A stretch of DNA of 64,000 nt from Fulvia fulva. Its lineage: Eukaryota > Ascomycota > Dothideomycetes > Mycosphaerellales > Mycosphaerellaceae. The notes beneath the pieces are model-generated. The model had not been told where the DNA came from. It saw nothing but the letters and a program-made list of their open reading frames with translations, and ran no database searches. The position numbers and the translations under genes were made by a program. Positions 62,201 through 64,000 of the stretch are shown one piece after another. The DNA is taken from NCBI RefSeq assembly GCF_020509005.1, contig NC_063014.1, forward strand, positions 2,232,001 to 2,296,000, given 5' to 3'. Numbering within the stretch: position 1 is the first letter of the stretch; every line of letters begins with the position of its first letter.

Positions 62201-64000
62201 CTTGACCTTCTTCGCTACTAAGAACTAAGCATTTGTATAAGTACCTTGACTATACTTAAGGATTCTATTCTTAATTCGAGCGCGGATTATCTGTTCTATA
62301 ATCGCTCGTAAGCTTAGGTATAACCGAATGTTCCGCGCCTACTACGGTTTGTACGTAATCGTTATAATCTTCTAAGAAGGCATAACATTATGTCTAATCT
62401 GCCGTATATAGCTAAAACCCTACGCTAGGACACCTTCTTAGTTAAAGAGCATTTCTTTAAACATTTGTCTTTCCTTAGCCGAGAGAGCGATACTAACCTT
62501 AATACTAGCGAGCCTTTTAGGTATAATCCTCGAGCCGCGCTTAATACTAGAGAACTTTGTAATAGGATACCTCCTATCGAACGGGCCTTACCCTACTATT
62601 ATTAGAGATTCCTAGTAAAGGGCCTTCCGCTTCTAATCTATATTACTATCTACTTTCGACTAAGGCCTCTCGTAAACGCTCGTATTAATAGGTCTTTTCT
62701 TATTAGCTTTACGCTTATATATAGTAAATATATACGGTATCCTAATACCGGGTCTATATAACCCTGCGTCTTGTTTCTAAACCTACCTATTAATCTGGCC
62801 CTATTTCAGGATCTCCGTACACTAGTCGCCCTATATAGAGTATATATTTGTAATAACCTACTCTCCTAGAGCGTTAGTAGTCACCTTAGCTCTTAAGTAT
62901 TAGCGGTTCCCGAGTAGTCCTAGTAATTTCTTCGAATACGGGCTAAGGTCGAGGACATTTTCTTTTTGTTATAATACGGGGCCGCGGTAGTTCTTAAAGT
63001 AGTCGAAGACAGTCGTGTCTATAGACTTAGGTTTTAGCTTCGTTATACCTTCTTATCGATATTAATACGCCGTATTATTAGAACACTCCGCCCCTAATAT
63101 ATTTACTAAGGTCTCCCCGACTAGACTCGAAAAGCGGACTTGTTTTAAAACCGGACTTCTAATGCTTATAGCGGGTTAACTACCGTAAATCAACCCGCGT
63201 TCGCTTTTTTCGAGGACTATAGAAGTTCTTAAAGAGTTTTGTACTTATTAGTACCTATAATAGCCGTGAATATTACACTTCTACCTTTCCTACTAGCGAT
63301 TGTTCCCTCCTATAATCTATCGTTATAGTTACGGCCTATTAGTTGTACTTTCCTATACTAAGGCTAGCTAAGGATTATAGGCGAATCTAAATTAGCGGAG
63401 ACAAACATATCGATCTAGTAGTATATACTAAATACCTAAGTATTAAGCTTTGAAATTACCCCCTTAAACTTCGCTCTTCTACCCGCTCCTCGAAAGGATA
63501 GGTAGGCGCTAGGTACGATAGGCAAGCTAAACTTATATACTATCCTCGGGCTAATAATATTGACTTCAGATCCCTCGTTAAGTAGGGCTCGAGTCTGACC
63601 TTTACTAGTCCTAAGGTCGGTAACTACCTAAGGGCTAGGTACTATTACAAAATCGTCTAGTATACTAGAGAGACCGATCTTTTCAATGTTTTCGTACAAC
63701 TCGGCGGTAGGGATAGCATCCTTACTACATAATATCGTTAAGAACACACCTATAAAGCGAGCTTAATAATCATCCCGAAAGACTTCTTTATTAGCGCCTT
63801 CTTCCTCGTCTTTATAGGTAGCGATATAACTCGTACGGACTTTAGTCCCTTCTTAGCTAGCTAACTTACGGACGGTAGTAAGCTTAGACTACAGATTAGG
63901 GGTATTTACTACTCTCCTAAACAAGGTAGTCTTAAACTAGCGACTATACCGAAACTAGTCCCGGGTATTAACGTTTAGAAACGTGGTCTAAAGGATTTAA
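58665..64000 (-). mobile_element. Gypsy-3, Ty3/Gypsy element running off the window
   Basis: Minus-strand Ty3/Gypsy element entered at its 3' end. The LTR is at about 58665-59297. Inward on the minus strand come the integrase C-terminal GPY module (FDKPYKDDLSRKIRYR then LRPYRIAKVY, near 59.69-59.83 kb), the integrase core (60.0-61.0 kb), the RNase H region, and a reverse transcriptase palm reading AFITPLRLIRYITLL then FLNDIGVKGP near 61.85-61.98 kb. In FLND the first catalytic Asp is now Asn through a TG-to-TA change. Further RT, protease and perhaps gag sequence continue to the window end. Stops at former Gln and Trp codons are frequent. Confidence 0.8.

Noticed and set aside
1..64000. CRISPR array, tRNA cluster, rRNA unit, secondary-metabolite cluster, DNA transposon with tyrosine recombinase
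   Set aside because: No regularly spaced repeats, RNA gene structure, multi-enzyme genes or recombinase motifs were seen. All repeat structure here is explained by LTR and non-LTR retrotransposons except the palindrome cluster.

Overview
The window looks like a filamentous ascomycete (Pezizomycotina) chromosome. Three things point there: short GT..AG introns with CTRAY-like branch sites, a complete fungal casein kinase 2 catalytic subunit, and transposons mutated by repeat-induced point mutation (RIP). In the repeats CA and TG dinucleotides are almost absent, TA is in excess, and CG is still common, so the damage is CpA-to-TpA specific. A plant-associated dothideomycete is plausible, but the sequence does not settle this.

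Layout. About 1-45.3 kb and 53.5-64 kb are nested retrotransposons. About 45.4-53.5 kb is a gene island with normal dinucleotide use. The left nest is built around one minus-strand chromovirus (Gypsy-1), whose own pieces lie at 9537-11706, 18003-20312, 33494-33686 and 39313-39433. Into it went a second chromovirus (Gypsy-2, 11707-17997, TSD AGCGG), a Copia solo LTR (11084-11318, TSD GTAAC), a stack of LINEs (20313-33479, flanked by TATATAACGGGTCG) and a nearly complete, young-looking Copia element (33687-39307, TSD TACGC). Left of Gypsy-1, a full-length LINE (3455-8838) sits in a truncated LINE (3029-9406), which itself sits in a Gypsy-3-type LTR. Another LINE (about 39434-44488) lies between Gypsy-1 and the island. 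The right nest holds an inverted LINE (54425-57070), a chimeric LINE (57071-58664) and a Gypsy-3 element (58665 to beyond the window end), preceded by an unmutated solo LTR of the Gypsy-2 family (53783-54301).

The island carries the CK2 alpha gene (plus, one intron), a 519-residue F-box-like protein gene (minus, two inferred introns) and a 74-residue putative secreted protein gene (plus, with a TATA box) at its right edge. Between CK2 alpha and the F-box gene lie about 3.5 kb in which I see only weak coding candidates.

The most unusual observations are: a 5' module shared by two chimeric LINEs but fused to different LINE families at different points (compare the MINE/WEIRD chimeras of Magnaporthe); a LINE with the exact geometry of a twin-priming inversion; four LINE insertions with about 14-bp target duplications that all begin TATA; a Copia primer site complementary to the anticodon arm of initiator tRNA-Met; and a cluster of diverged palindromes next to the island.
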